Shown here: positions 1 through 13,377 of the stretch, in pieces
How positions within the stretch are numbered: position 1 is the first letter of the stretch
Layout of the letters: each line of letters starts with the position of its first letter
Source: Panaeolus papilionaceus
Lineage: Eukaryota; Basidiomycota; Agaricomycetes; Agaricales
Assembly (NCBI GenBank): GCA_015501605.1
Contig: JADNRZ010000004.1
Span: 1,984,001-2,048,000 of the forward strand
Direction: 5' to 3'
Length of the DNA: 64,000 nucleotides
Made by a program: the position numbers and the translations under genes
Notes under the pieces: generated by a model
The model's database searches: none
The model's input: only the letters and a program-made list of their open reading frames with translations
What the model was told of the DNA's origin: nothing

Positions 1-2624
1 AAGCACGGAAGAATCTGCGTAAGGATATGGAGAAGAAGCTTGCCGATACAAGTAGACGGTTTTTGGAAGCTCTGGGAGAGGTTGATGCTGTAGGTGACTG
101 CATCATGGCCGTAATACAGACAGTTCATCCTTGCCACCATAGAAATTGCAGGATTTACAGGGGCATGTCGCTGCGATGCGGGAAAGCTGCAAGGAGGCGG
201 AAACCCAACTTTCTCTAACTAATGAATCAAGCAAAATTTTATTGGAGAGGGCCGGCCATCTACGGGACGAAAGGTCTGTTACATTATTTGGAGGCCTATC
301 ATTCTGGTTACCTGACCTTTGGTTTACTAGACAGGAGGTGGAGACAAAGAAGGCGATTGTATCCGCCTTTTTATCTCGTTTCACTCTGACTCCCACAGAG
401 ATCGAAGCTTTGACATCACGCAATGTTCCTGTTGGTCCTCGCTTTTTTGAGGCCATGGATAAGATGGAGAAAGTTAGGGAGGATTGTCAGGTCCTCATGG
501 CAGGCGAGACTGCGACCAAAGCTGGGTGTGTTGGAAAACATATGTTATGGCTGCCCAAGCTTATCCAAAGGAAATAGACTGGATATCATGGCTGCGACAT
601 CGTCATATCTAGAACAGGGCTACGAGAAAATTTTGCGATTCTGTGGACAAGAATTCCGTCAAGTGGGCAAGGACTCACAAATGGAAGTATCATCTGGTAT
701 GCAGGAGTCGGTTAGCAGGCTTAGGAAACGGCCAGAACTACTAAAGTACGTATCTATCATTTCCATTTATACCCATTGCTCAGTGTATTAACAGCGAGGC
801 ACTTACGTCTCTATCTGAAACCCGTCAAGCTACGTTGTTGTCAGCATTCCTGGCTGCTCTGACGCGCGGTGGGCCTTCAGGATATCCTCGGCCTATTGAG
901 CTGCACGCCCATGACCCTCTTCGTTATGTCGGAGACATGCTTGCCTGGGTGCATCAGGCCATCGCCGCAGAACGCGAATTTTTGGAGGGCTTGTTTGGCG
1001 TCAAGAGCGATGGACGGATGATGGGGAGTGTACGAAAATTCCATGACGAGGGAGAGGAGGAAGAGTGGATCAGGGAACTCATGGATCTGGCTGTTGGCAA
1101 GCTCTGCACGCCTCTCAAGGTACTTGGTTATCGTTTTCAAATAGAGGGTAATTCGTATTCATCATAATCCTTTCAGATGCGCGTTCAACAAACCACCAGA
1201 TCACAAGAGAGCAGCATCGTTTCCTACAAGATTGCCAACCTTCTCCAATTTTATAACATCACGATGGAGAGGACTATTGGCGACAAGGCCATCCTTTCCA
1301 AGACCTTGAAAGAGTAAGTATTAATTCAAGTCTTGTCTGACACAGGTATTAACCCAACTGCAGAATTACGGACATCGCCTACAACACCTTCTACGACGCA
1401 ATTCAAAACCAATCGCGCGCTCTTTACAGAATTCCTCTTGTAGGAGAACGACCATCACTTTTTTCACTTGATCATTTCTAATTGCAATATGTTTACAGGA
1501 CCAGGATGATACATCATTAACACCATCACTTGCTGTTCTTGACCATGCGCAAATTCTGCGAGAAATCATGGCCGTATATCAATCATCTTTACTGGGGGAT
1601 GAAGATGTGGAACAGCTCACTTCAGGATTCCAAAAGGTCTTGGATATCATGATCGACCCACTCATCCAGGTGTGCATATCTAGCAGTCAAGAGAAGGTAA
1701 AAGTCCGGCCACAATGGGATGATAGTGTATCCGTTCTGAATTGCTTGTGTTACGTCGAGGTTAGTCTGTTTTCTCTGTTCTGGTCTGTTATCTGACGTCG
1801 TTTCTTCGCATCCAGGGTTTACTCAGTCCCTTCGAATTTACGATCAAGAAGCGGGAAGAAGTTCAGGCTTTAATTGATCAACGAGTAGTTGCTCTCATTG
1901 ACGAACATGTGAGTTGCAAAATAATTTTCCAGAAATGCCTGTTTATGGTTTTGTAGACGCGAAACATCCTTCGTGATGCTGGTCTTCACCAAATCGCCGA
2001 AACATGTCGATACCACAAGTCAGACGTGAGTAGAGGTCATACACAGCTATATCCCCTCCTAAAACGCATATTCTCTAGGAACCCCTAGCCCGCATACCAT
2101 CCACACAACCCCAACAACTCCAATACGCTCTACGCCAATTCTCCTCATGGCTTTCCGGACTCGAAGTCGTTCACTCCCCACGTCTTACTCATCTCACAGT
2201 TCAGAAACTACACACGCGGATTCACCAACAAGCGTTGGCGCGGCTTGTTAAAACGTATCGTCTGATTTGTGAAGAGGTCAGGAAGAAGGAAAACAAGTAT
2301 GAGGCTGGGGAAACGCTGTTGGGTGGCGAGAGGCCCTTTGGGCAGGTTCATTTGTTGTGGCAGATCTTTGGACTGGTGGAGGATGATTATGCGACTGAGG
2401 AGGAAGACGAGGATGAGGAGGCAGATGAAGAGGAGAATGAAGATGAGGAGTCTAGCGATGAAGATACAGAAGATAGGGGTTCTGTAGGCATTCCACAACC
2501 AAAACCAAAAGCTGGGACTGAGGACGAGGATGGCGAAGGTGAGGATGAGGAAGACGACGAGGAAGACGAGGACACGGACGAAAGTGAAGACGACGATACA
2601 CAAGGAACCACTATGACCAAGTAG
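1..2624 (+). CDS. COG6: Conserved oligomeric Golgi complex subunit 6 (5' end outside window)
   Basis: COG6 belongs to the eight-subunit COG tether, which captures retrograde vesicles at Golgi cisternae; the family acts peripherally on Golgi membranes. The window opens inside the coding sequence. A first visible exon (3-89) reads into a helical segment (RKDMEKKLADTSRRFLEAL). It joins, through a short intron, the stretch starting KLQDLQGHV at 143. Further exons continue through LSETRQATLLSAFLAAL (about 810-860) and end with a helical C-terminal domain (about 2090-2380). About eight short introns of 50-60 nt with GT..AG ends are visible. The conserved order of segments, including the TLTPTEIEALTS and DPLRYVGDMLAWVHQAIAAE regions, matches fungal COG6. 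The last 75 or so residues (2390-2621) are an almost pure Asp/Glu tail, which is extra to the usual domain. Identification is from the overall sequence pattern; individual exon edges are my model. Confidence 0.85.
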
Positions 2625-5600
2625 CTGTGCTTGTCGTCGATATTGCAGTAATGCCTATCTTCTAGAACCTTTCCTTGACTGAATGTGATTTGGTTTTGGA
2701 AAAACTCACCCAATTGTGCTATCCTAACGCACCTTCGTGACAGTTCGCAACCTTCCTTTGTGTACATAGGCCTCCGCGGCCTATCTTTCCCTAGTCAACC
2801 ACGCATATCATTGAATTATCGACATCTCAAACACCACGATGACACCACCGACCCTATGCAGAGCCACGACTTCACATGTTCAGGAGATAAGTTTACCCGA
2901 CGGCTTTTGGCCTTTTTATTTTCTCGCTCTCGTATTGTTCTTGTGTTCTATCGGTCCGTTGAACCTTGGACGTTTTATTGTGAAGACAGAAGTATTTCTG
3001 AATTCTGATCCCTTCCTCATGCTCAACTGACCTGACAAGGCGCCACTACGAGCATCGGAAAATCTGGGATGAGAATGGAGCATTTGAGCCAATCATCCCA
3101 GAGCTGACTGATTTTTGGCTGGGTGCGGAACCTCTGGCAACATCTTGAGGCGAACAAGAAACATACAACAACAACTAATAGTAACAGCAGAAAACACCTT
3201 TTCTTGATACGCCACAAACACATGGTAAACCTCTCCATACAAATCCAGGAGTTCATGATCAGGGCTATTGACTCCGCAACCACGTTCTCAAGGCCCATTC
3301 AAAAGACCCTTCGCTAAAGGCGCAGGTCAGATGAATGGGGCCAGAGAAGTTTCTTGCTTATCACTATCAAGGGACTGGAAAACCTTGACGGTTTGTTGGG
3401 CAGTGTTGTACTCTCTATTTTTGGGTAATGGGGCACAGTGCACGGTGAGTACAAAAACTGAAAACCACAATTATTTAATCGATTTACCACTGAAGCGACA
3501 GTGGGCCCGAAACAGTAAAAGTGAGATTGTGCAGGTCATCATCTGTCGGGCGGGTCGTAGGTCTATAGGAATCTGGGGTATACATAGCGAACATCGCGGG
3601 ACACGACCATCCCAGCATTGAGTTAGGTAGGGTTTTTAAATGCCGGTTGAAAAAACGCAACCGAATCATTAAATATCATGGACAGGGTTTTAATAGAATC
3701 GGCCTTGATACTATGATTCTACCGGGTAGAGCTTAAACATGTGTATGTGCCCACCATGTCAAGCAGTCTGATTCTGTGAAGTACGAGATCGTTTCATGTA
3801 TGTATACATGGTCTAGCGTCCTCAGAGTAATTCAACCGGGGGGATACACTCCGGAGGGATATCTGTTGCTACATCTTACTTACCCCTATGTGTAAGTATA
3901 AATATGTTTCGTCGCGAAGGTGATTTCATCGCCTGTCTAAGTTTTCGTCGAACGTCTTTGTTTTCTCTCTGAGCTCTAGCTGGACAACGGTCAGTGTCAT
4001 TTTGAACATCAGCCTGGATCTTACTGTTGATTTCGAAGCGGATGAGCCAAATTTCGTTGTTTGATCAGTCAAGCGGTGTATAACAGCTATTGCGTCGTAG
4101 TGCTAAAAATAGTAGACATCATTTTCTCTATCGAATTCAGACAATTTGAACAACACAAGGGTAGCGTCTATGTGGAATCTTTGGTCGTTTTCCTGCTTCG
4201 AACAGTCAGATTATTCACATCAGCTGCTACACTTTCTTCTAGAGTAGACACGGGCCCCACATCTACTCTCAGACAGTGAATTGGTTGAAATTCCGAGGTA
4301 TCGCCAGAGTTGTGTATTATTCTAGATCTGACTAAAAAAAGAGTCATCATTAGACGTGAGGCCCTGGGCCAAGGTCATGTACGTTGTATCCTGTTCACCA
4401 GACTAAATACAGAGCACAGTTACCCATGTACCAAAACGACGGCCGCCGACACGAATTGTCAGGAAATGGGATTCAACCTGTTTAGTTAAGGATTTTTTAC
4501 TTGACCTTGCGCTTTGTTATTTAGCGCGCGTATCAGACATCCGTCAGATATTAAACAACCTTCTTGAGCACAGCGGGTCACTCAAACACATTTCAATGCG
4601 GCTGTCGGACCGGGAGAATTTCTTAGGCCTCGAAACTAATTATGCAAAATAGCGACTTGTGACAGGAGCCTATGACTCCTTGCGAGTCTTCACAGGTTCA
4701 CAGCTGCTATGTAATATTATCACCACAATCCTAGGTAGCAGTCCCGAAGAATGCTTGATCTCAGAAACCCGGAGCTGGGCGCCAATCATTGCCCAGTTCC
4801 CGAGACTACCTGCCCCGCATTCGAGCCTTGATGTGTACCAATTTGTCGCTGAAGGTTTCTCTCAGTCAGATACGCTCCATATTGTACAATGTTTATGTTT
4901 TATCGTCCAATGTCCATTCATAGATATCTGGCCCTGATACGACTCGACCGCGAGATTCGCGATGATATTGTTTTAGGTCACCCGGGCCGACCGGACATTG
5001 CTGGTTGAGGTGCCACCGGGACAACGGTTTATCCCAGGTGGTGATTTCTGCTAAGTCTCGCCAAGGTTAAGTTCAGGCATTACGTAATTATAGACACTTA
5101 ACAGCTGCTATGGTTGTCCAGCCCCTAAGTTTGCGCTGTGAATACCGGTAATGTAAGGCTCGTCGATACCACAGAGTCAGCAGTGCCTCAAATAGGCGGA
5201 AAAGCAGTATTTTGAAGCAAGGTTTTCACTGGCTTGGTTCCGAAGTAATAAACATGTCTGTGAGGATGACGAACGCAAGGCGAGTAATAGCAAGCTCAAG
5301 GTGGACAAAGGTTGGACTGAGGGTGTCGCCAGATCATACAATCATGTTCATTGGAGGGAGTGTTGATTGAATACTGGGATACTAGACTGTGCTCATAATT
5401 TGATGTTAGAGAGGGTGAGCCCGATATGTACCCACATATTTCTGCGAGCCTGCAATTGTACACCTTACTGCAATTCCAAGTCGGGTCATCTGTGTCATCT
5501 GAGGATGCAGCATCCATGCAACATCCACATAAAGCTGAAACAACCTGAAACAGATTGATACTACCGATAAGAATAAAAGGTGACTATAGCGTCATTCGGG

Positions 5601-8600
5601 GAAGCCCCCGAAAGAGCTGACAATGACTCATCTGTTTAAGCGCTGACAGGCCGGGAATGTGTACGCTTAGGTTCGTTCACAGAGCCTTTAGTTTCCGTTT
5701 CTTAGATGAACCATTGCGGGCATGCTTTGCTCTTGAGTTCAGTGGCAAAATTTCAAATAAGGCGACACTATAGATTGTTTGATGGTCATACAAGCGGAGG
5801 ATGCTGCGCGAAACGTGGGCGCCAAGTGTGCAACAGGGACGCAAAGGTGGTACGTAAGACATCGGAGACTTAAAAGACCTCGGGGGAGGTGGGATTCGTT
5901 GACGTCTGAGTTTGACATTAAAACCTATCCGATACTTAGGTACCCCTTAAGTCTCAGTAGTCAGATCACTCGGAACTGGTTCTTTGACCATGGAATAAAC
6001 ATCCGCCGTACTTCTCATTGAATGGCAACGTAAGCGCTGGTGGTCTTCACTCATGAGGTGTTGAATCCACTAGAATCCATTAGTACTTAACTGTGTCCTC
6101 GTTTTCCTCGCATTGTCTGTGAATAATGGTGTTCGACGACAGGCTCTCTTCCTGAATATCACTCAGGACCGGGGAGTATGTCGCCGAATCCCGAGCTGGC
6201 AGTCTCCTATGTCATCACGAAAGCGAGGCAGGCCTCATTGTTTTAACGCCATTTAATCGTCATATTTTCGGTCAAGAGTGGGTCAGATATTCCCTTTTCG
6301 AAGGAATTGTGGTGTTTAGGGGCTTCATCCTCATCAATAGTTACACGAATGTTGACAGCTTGGGAGTTACGAGTTGTGAGATCAAGTTGGTGGGGATCAC
6401 CGTTAATATCCTCACTCGAGGGGTTTTATTACCAAAGTTGGCAGACACAACGTTTATTCCCAGCATCTAAATGACTGCGCTTCGGTAAACTCGTAACTTG
6501 CAAGCAATAATAGCTATGCAATGCCCGGGCCTAGAATTGGATCTGAAGTTCATCTTTCTACAGCTTTCCCTCGTTAAATTATGCAAATGGAAAGGTATCG
6601 ATTAGCTAAAGGAGTCAAGCCTTTCAACCAATTGCTAAGTTAGCCTCATGGAATGATAACTATGAACGCAGCGTCAAGATCTACGTAAGCACGGAATTAT
6701 CGATCAGCATTGCATCTCACATCAGTACCATGTCCCATTTCAACGGAGGATGTGTACATCTTCATGCACGCTCGAAGCTCGATGTCCTCCTGCTGGCGCA
6801 TCTCGTGCTAATCATAAACGGATATTAGCAATCTGAAATTCTTTGTACTCGATACAAAAGGTTGAATATTGCTACAAATTATCGGAGGATTTGCTGGCGG
6901 AGAGGCGCTCCAAACATCCTTCAAAACTCTTCCCTCTGGTTATTCTCTAACCCCGGCATTCTATTCATAGCATATCTTCCTCAGCTCCGCATCGAACATT
7001 GGTCCATTTATGTGTTTCGCTTTCTACTTAACGCGGAAGGCTTCGACATATCGCCACAGGCTGACTGTTTAAGTCGTCAAATAATAAAATGCGGGGTAAA
7101 TGAGTGAGGAAATATACATAGAACGGAAGTTCGGACCTCTTACGTATACTCCATTCAGGTCGATATGACTGGATAGGCGAAGTTACCCAACAATAGCCTG
7201 ACGTCCACGTCCGTTCTTCTAAAATGAATTGATTGCAATAGTGATTTTTATTCACAGTGTTATGCAAATTCGACGAGGGAAAGACTACTCGAAACGGTGA
7301 AGGTCTGGCTGCTAAATATCCTCCAAATACCAACCTCTGTTCGACCAGAAACGTCGACACTAGTCCCACCATGCAACAAGACCTCAACAAACATAATACA
7401 GGTTGACTCGTCCCGAGAGCTGCGTATCACACATTAATAATAGCAAGCCACGAGATATTCATGCATTGTTTGAACCAGCAATTATGAGTCAAGTCAATCG
7501 CTCGACTGCGATTTAAGGCAAAATCGCGGGGAAACTGCTCACATTCATATCACATCAAGACGTTGGTGTCACCACTCGGATATGTTAACCATCACCGGAC
7601 TGCAAAACAAACAGTTTATTTCAAGAGCAAAGATTCAACATCAAACGATTGACCTTCTCTAGGAATAACCATGAATGACACGGGACCCGCAGGGCTACTG
7701 CTCAGCCCTGTCAGATCACGAACTGTCTTGCCATGTCCCGGGCACGGGACTTGTCAGTGTTCAAACCTCGATTTAGGTTCCTTTGGTAGGAGACTAGCAG
7801 CGAATTGAATCGTTGGAGGGTAGGTTGGAGTATATTTGTATTCTAGTTCACCTTAGCATTTACATAAAGACTTTTAAATGAGATGCTGTCCCCAATCTTG
7901 TCTCCACAGCCTTCGAAGATCAAGTGAAAGGGGCAGAACGGAACCGTCACGGACATAGGAACTGCTCAGTTGATGAGAGTGATGGACCTGTTAGGTGGAT
8001 CGTCAGCATTTCAGGTATGGTGCAATGGTCCTAAATAATAACTTATCTCGCAGTGTCGCGGTATTCCAACTATCGTTCAAGGATAACTTACAGCTTATTG
8101 GGCAGTCATGGTCACTTGATCTTACACATAGAGCAAAGCAAAAGGAAGCGAAGAAGTTGGAGTGGCTTCATCGTCGGACATTGCATCTTGGTCAGCGTCA
8201 AGCTGATAACTCTTGTAGCATAACCCAGCATCGCATTCTATCTAATCTTCGACTATCATCCCGATTTCTCCGCAGAATTTCACACGTTGTTGTCTCGATG
8301 TATTGACGTTTAGAAGACTCAGGGAAAGCTTGACTCGGACGAATACAGCCAAGCGGAACGAGAGGGGATATACAGACTCTTGCAACTCTCTAATTCTTGA
8401 AGTCCTTGGAGTATGGGCATTCCCACTGCTCCTCGTTTTCAGGGACCAGAACTGCACCTCGACCTGGTGAACAAAGAAGCAAGCGACCTGAGCGTTTCGC
8501 AACTATGATTGATTCAGCTAGTCCTGATGATCACGATAAGCCTTCAACCAGATCGATACTGTGATTCGTATCCTGTCCTAAGGACTTGTCCTTAAAATGT

Positions 8601-11600
8601 CATCGAAGGGCTGTCTCTGCGGAGTTGAATACGATGATGAATTTTGGAACGATGCCGTTGATAATGATAGGAGGTCTCAAAGTCGAGGTGTAACTTTTGA
8701 ATAGGAAGCTCAGGTTTCGGGGCTTGTGTAAAGCTGCCACTCCCGAAATTTCTCAGCGGCGAGGAACGCCGTCGGTAGTTCTAGACGACCGATGCCCACA
8801 GAATAGCTTCTGGGGAGCTGCGGTAATGATTTCATATAAATTCATCAGTTTCAAGTGTAAGATTTCTCTTCGGATGCCTGCCCTTTGGACGCATGCCAGC
8901 CCAATGCTGTAAAAGCACAAACATTCGACTGTCCCGCGCTAAGTCAAATCGACTGTTGAGGAAGCCTGCTATAATATTAAGTGGTATGCATCTTTGCGGT
9001 TTGTATCTTATTCGCTGTCGAGGTTGACAGTGTTTCATTGTCTGATGCGGCGTGCGACCTGATGTAGCCTATCACTGTGGTGAGTATGTACCGCAGACCA
9101 CTGGCCACCACAACGCGGATAATCCAACAACATCACTCATCCCAACACTACTTTCTAAGCTTAACAGGACCTAACTTTAGCTTTGGGCCTAAAAAGGGCT
9201 CCACTTTGGTTTCCTGAATATCCCGAAGCCCCAGTTTCGTGTCCTTGCGCCTACATTTTCCGCGATCAATACTTGTCTGGAGCTGGGCCAGCGTGTAAAA
9301 GCACCGAACCGCAGCGCATAATGAGCGCTGAGCTGTTATGTAGTGAATTTGGTGCTTAAATAGAAGAGGCAGAAATTTTGAAAAGCACAGGAGTCGCTGA
9401 CACTGGACCTTGGTAGGCGAAGGCGACGGTACCGCCGGTCCGTGGCTAACCCGCCTCCGCGCTGAAGGTCGTCGGCCCGACGTCGGGAGGTCGGGGTTGA
9501 AGGTTCGGAGGTTGCCAGAGGCCAAACTGTCATCGCGTCGCTCTCTACACTGCGCAACGACAAAACCTTGACAAAACCTGGGGAATTTTCAAAACAATAA
9601 CTCTCGTCCTTGGCAACAGATGCAACAGCTTCAACCTTAGCACGTCCTGCAAGCTCTGGAAACAACCTTTGGAGTAGGAGTCATCCATATAGAATGGAAG
9701 GACATCGCCCTCCATCAGATCTAGGCATCGCCTAGCATCGCTCCGCGTCAAGTCTAATTTCAAGATAAAATGCGCGATGCGCGCACTCGTTTACTTGTTC
9801 ATTTCAACTAATTTCGAGTCCATAATTACTAATCTTACCTGGACTGAGACTCTTATCACTTACCTTTTTTTTCTGACTTATTTCTTTATTTATTTTTTAG
9901 TTTTAAGACCGTTAAACTGGTCGTAAGTCCAATCAAGCCCCCACCACCCAGTGTTTAAGGTAGTCTACTTTGTATCACTGACAAGGCGACCACTTATTTG
10001 CCAGCGTGGTGCGTAGACAAAGATACTAAGAAAGGCAGCTCACTAAAGTCGCCGAGTTAAATCAATTTGAATTTTAGGCATGGTGCAGTCCTTTTCAAAT
10101 CTTTGTTATTAATTGAACTCGAGATGTCGCTTGCCGGCGCGTGGGTGGCGTGGCTTTCAAGCTGGGTCCCATTCCTATCATAGTAGCCCCGCTGATACGA
10201 ACAGGTAGACGAGCTAGGTGCCACTGTTTAGCCGCTTTTCACTGGTACGATTCAGGATGATGATAGATACAACAACCAAGACGACTACCGCCGCCGCTGA
10301 ATCACGCACCATTCATGACTTCGCACCACCCCAGACTGAATAAACCAAAGGACAAATTCCTGGGGTGGAGCCATCGGACATAAATATGGCATCTGGTGGC
10401 GCAATCCGTTCGAATTTTCTTGATTGGAAGGAAATCGTGCCTCGATTGTAGCGCTAAACTTTTATTGCAGGTGTAACATAACATATCCTCGGATCTCACC
10501 TCATCTGGACAAACGCACATACGTAATCCTTCACTCAATTATCCTCCCGTAATTACTTCACAATAAAGGAAAGGAATACATACTGAGCCCCATAGAGATC
10601 GTCCCCTTAGCGTCAGATGTGAGGCACAGTCTCCACCCATGCTCCAAGGGACTGTGTATCCTATCTATGTCAGGCTAATAGGGTTAGAATTGTATTAAGC
10701 TCCAGCACCCCTTGGAGCGCCTGTCAACCTTGTCAACGCGCGTCGTTGGTCAAGGAACGGAAGGCACATCACTCTGAAGAATAGTGCGGGGCGTTATGGA
10801 CCAGAGTATCACCGAATTTAGTTGCTTTTCGTCTAGTAGGCTCGGCATTCATAACATTCATAGTTGAAAAACCAAGCGATGAGAGCAAGTGTGACGGCAT
10901 TCCGCGCGGATGATGCAAGGAAGGGAGCAATCTTCAATCTGATATTAGATAAGGACTAATTAGGCGAATGCCGAATTGAGCGCGTCGCGTCGGCGTGCGC
11001 CTGCGTACGCGCTTTCAGGTTTTCTTCTTTAGGCAAGCGTTGAATAGGACAGGATATGATGGACGGCGCCGTAAGCGCCGTCAGGCGTGTAGTGCGTTCG
11101 AAGTTACGCGGTTGAATGGATAAAACGTTGGTCCTTGAGTCTGGTATCGATGCCAGGTAATTACTTTATTTTATTCTGGATTTTCCAGTCCTATTCAAGT
11201 TTTAGACACCCCTCGACATATTCAAATGCTCCTCTCGGTGCATTCAGCAAGTCTCAAAAATTCAGGGTCTACATACCATGACTCGAACCGTGATATACTT
11301 TTAAGCTTTTAAAAGTACTTAGACATTAATTTCACCTATTCTTACTGTCATTCTCGAGTGATACCAATCAACACATCTGGCATCACGGCTATAAGGCCAA
11401 ATCTAGCTTCCGTATTTGATTGCTCAGACTGAGAGTGTCCCTGAGCGGCTGTACCGCCTTGATCGTGCGTAGCACCTAAGATCTATTAAACAAGGTTGAT
11501 CATGATCATAAGGTACTTGCAACGGCCATGGCGAGCTGAGTGCCGCGGTTATTAGCATGTTCGCGCGTCATGGTCTTGAGGTAGATTTACTGTACAGCAA

Positions 11601-13081
11601 TACCGGGAGATTGGCGTTTCAGCTTGAGCTGACTTTTGAAGGGTCGTGATCTGCCTTCAGGACGTTCTTCTCTCAGAGTGAGGCTCATAGAACACCGTGC
11701 GGACCTGGATTGAGGGCTGATCAGTCGAGATTGAGACGGATAACGAACCATGATCATTATCGGTGTTGATGCTGCGTTACGTGCGATGATCAATCGAAAG
11801 GTATCGGAGTTGTTGTAGAGCGATGAGTATATAAGTATGCTTATGTACATCATCATCGCTCTCTCATGTTAAATGGAAGCCTGCCCTGGCACTATTCGAA
11901 CGGAAATCTATATATAATGGAAGCCTACACTGGCACTGCTACTGCTAGGAGCCTGGACAATGGCGTCCAGGCGCACGGCCATGCCACTGCCACGATCGAC
12001 AGACACTTCAGGCTTCAATCACCGCCTTCAAACGTAAAGCTCAACTAACTTAGAATACAATTAGGACGCGTGTGAACTCCGCGAGAGAGCCCGGCCCTGA
12101 GGGGAATCGAATTAAATAACCTGAAGTTCGTGGATGGGTGAGGGTATGAGGTTACTTATATAGCTTAATGTTGCGTTATATATAGATTTGTGGACATGTA
12201 TGTGGACATAGATGTGGATATGGGTGTGGGTGTGGAAGCACTAGATGCGGGCATTGTATACCCTGAGACGCGGTGGGATGCGGCCGCTTGTAATTGGGGT
12301 GTCCCGCGTCAATGGCATTGGCAGCAGTGGGAGGATCAGGATCAGGATGTCACAGTGTTGATTGAGAGACAAAAATAGATGTTTCGTGCCTTATCGTAGT
12401 TTTTCATTGCGGCTATGGATGCATATAAACCGACACATACATATATAATTCTACCTAATTACTGGCAATGAATTGAGCAGTCAACTCGGAATCGGTGCAT
12501 CCCGCTCGGTGTCTCCGCGGTTTATCCCGCACCTGAACAAGCCCGTCCTCCATCCTCTTCAGTCACTGCCAAATCATCAAAATCAATCCCACATTCCAGC
12601 CTGAAGATTATGATAGCTCACACATCAATTACATACTGCCCCCGCTCGGCACCTTATCTCAAGCACCCGGCGGTCGCTTGTCAATCGCATGAGTTCAATT
12701 AAATGTAATTATAATTACTGAATGAACGCGCCGGTTATATGCCTCCCCTTCGAGGGCAGCCTGAGATGCTTCAGAAGTTCAAAGTCTTATGTGTACATAC
12801 ATACATACATAGAGCACTGTCGTCGGCTTGGTGCTCAGATATCGATGTGTGTAGGTTGGGAGAACTGCCACTGTCAGTTCAGGCTATTTCCTGCCAACTC
12901 GAGTGCTCATAATTAAATTGAGGTAATGGATTCGAATATTAGAGTGGTATAAAATGGTGTTTGCATCTCATTTCGTCAGCTTGTGCATGTTGTAAGTATC
13001 AGATATCCCTTCTCCGCACCCTCGCGGCGCAGGTGGAGCAGGACGGTAGGACGACGAGGAACGGGCCTAGAATGGGGGCAT
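2625..13081. other. Gene-poor region, 10.5 kb, no supported gene
   Basis: No reading frame longer than about 125 codons occurs, and none of the translated pieces resembles a protein I recognise. The short open frames are scattered over all six frames without the C/T-ending codon bias of the neighbouring genes, and I could not chain them into spliced exons. Base composition is more even than in the genes. One perfect 8-bp hairpin sits at 11062-11082. Two copies of a 20-bp sequence (starting near 11873 and 11919) lie 46 bp apart. The stretch is probably old intergenic or decayed repeat DNA. Confidence 0.5.
11062..11082. repeat. Short GC-rich hairpin
   Basis: GACGGCGC (11062-11069) and GCGCCGTC (11075-11082) are exact reverse complements separated by five bases. 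It stands out in a gene-poor, lower-GC stretch. No function is evident; it is not followed by the T-run of an intrinsic terminator, and such terminators are not expected in a nuclear genome. Confidence 0.5.
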
Positions 13082-13377
13082 TCACCACACTTCACTTCCA
13101 TTATCACCGGCATATGCTGAACTTGAGATAAGACTGAGGATTAAGTAAGGTCAGATAAGACGGGAGCTTGGAGATACATAGATAAGGACTCGTTACATAC
13201 ATACTTGACACACAGTTGATCCCAGATTTCGCCAGAACGGTTCAGATCTTGCAGTCCCACCCACCGGCAGCAGGCCGCCACCTCGACAGACCCGTCTTGA
13301 GATAAGGAGATAACGGAGCCTTCGAATTGGAAGTTGGCGTTCGAAGCCGGAATTGGACATCCTACCGTGATGCGCAT
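13082..13377 (-). CDS. Possible small two-exon protein (74 aa), unknown
   Basis: I do not recognise this protein. On the minus strand an ATG at 13377 opens a frame beginning MRITVGCPIPASNANFQFEG. It runs to a strong fungal donor (gtatgtatgt) after 13205. Splicing to an acceptor before 13133 keeps the frame and ends at a TGA at 13082, giving 74 residues and an exon sum (173 + 52 nt) divisible by three. Three cysteines lie close together in the middle (positions about 35-55). There is no signal peptide or membrane segment. Without splicing, the frame would run on to 78 residues. Evidence is the frame, the good donor and phase agreement only, so it may be a chance frame. Confidence 0.3.

Noticed and set aside
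2208..2767. Long Ser/Val/Phe-rich minus-strand frames opposite the COG6 tail
   Set aside because: They are antisense shadows of the Asp/Glu codon repeats.
11270..11300. GGTTCGAGTC on the minus strand, resembling a tRNA T-arm
   Set aside because: The flanking bases do not form a T-stem and no A-box or acceptor stem is present; similar checks near 46975 and 34756 also failed.
11871..11940. Two nearby copies of a 20-bp sequence as a possible CRISPR-like or iteron array
   Set aside because: Only two copies with mismatches, in a eukaryotic context.
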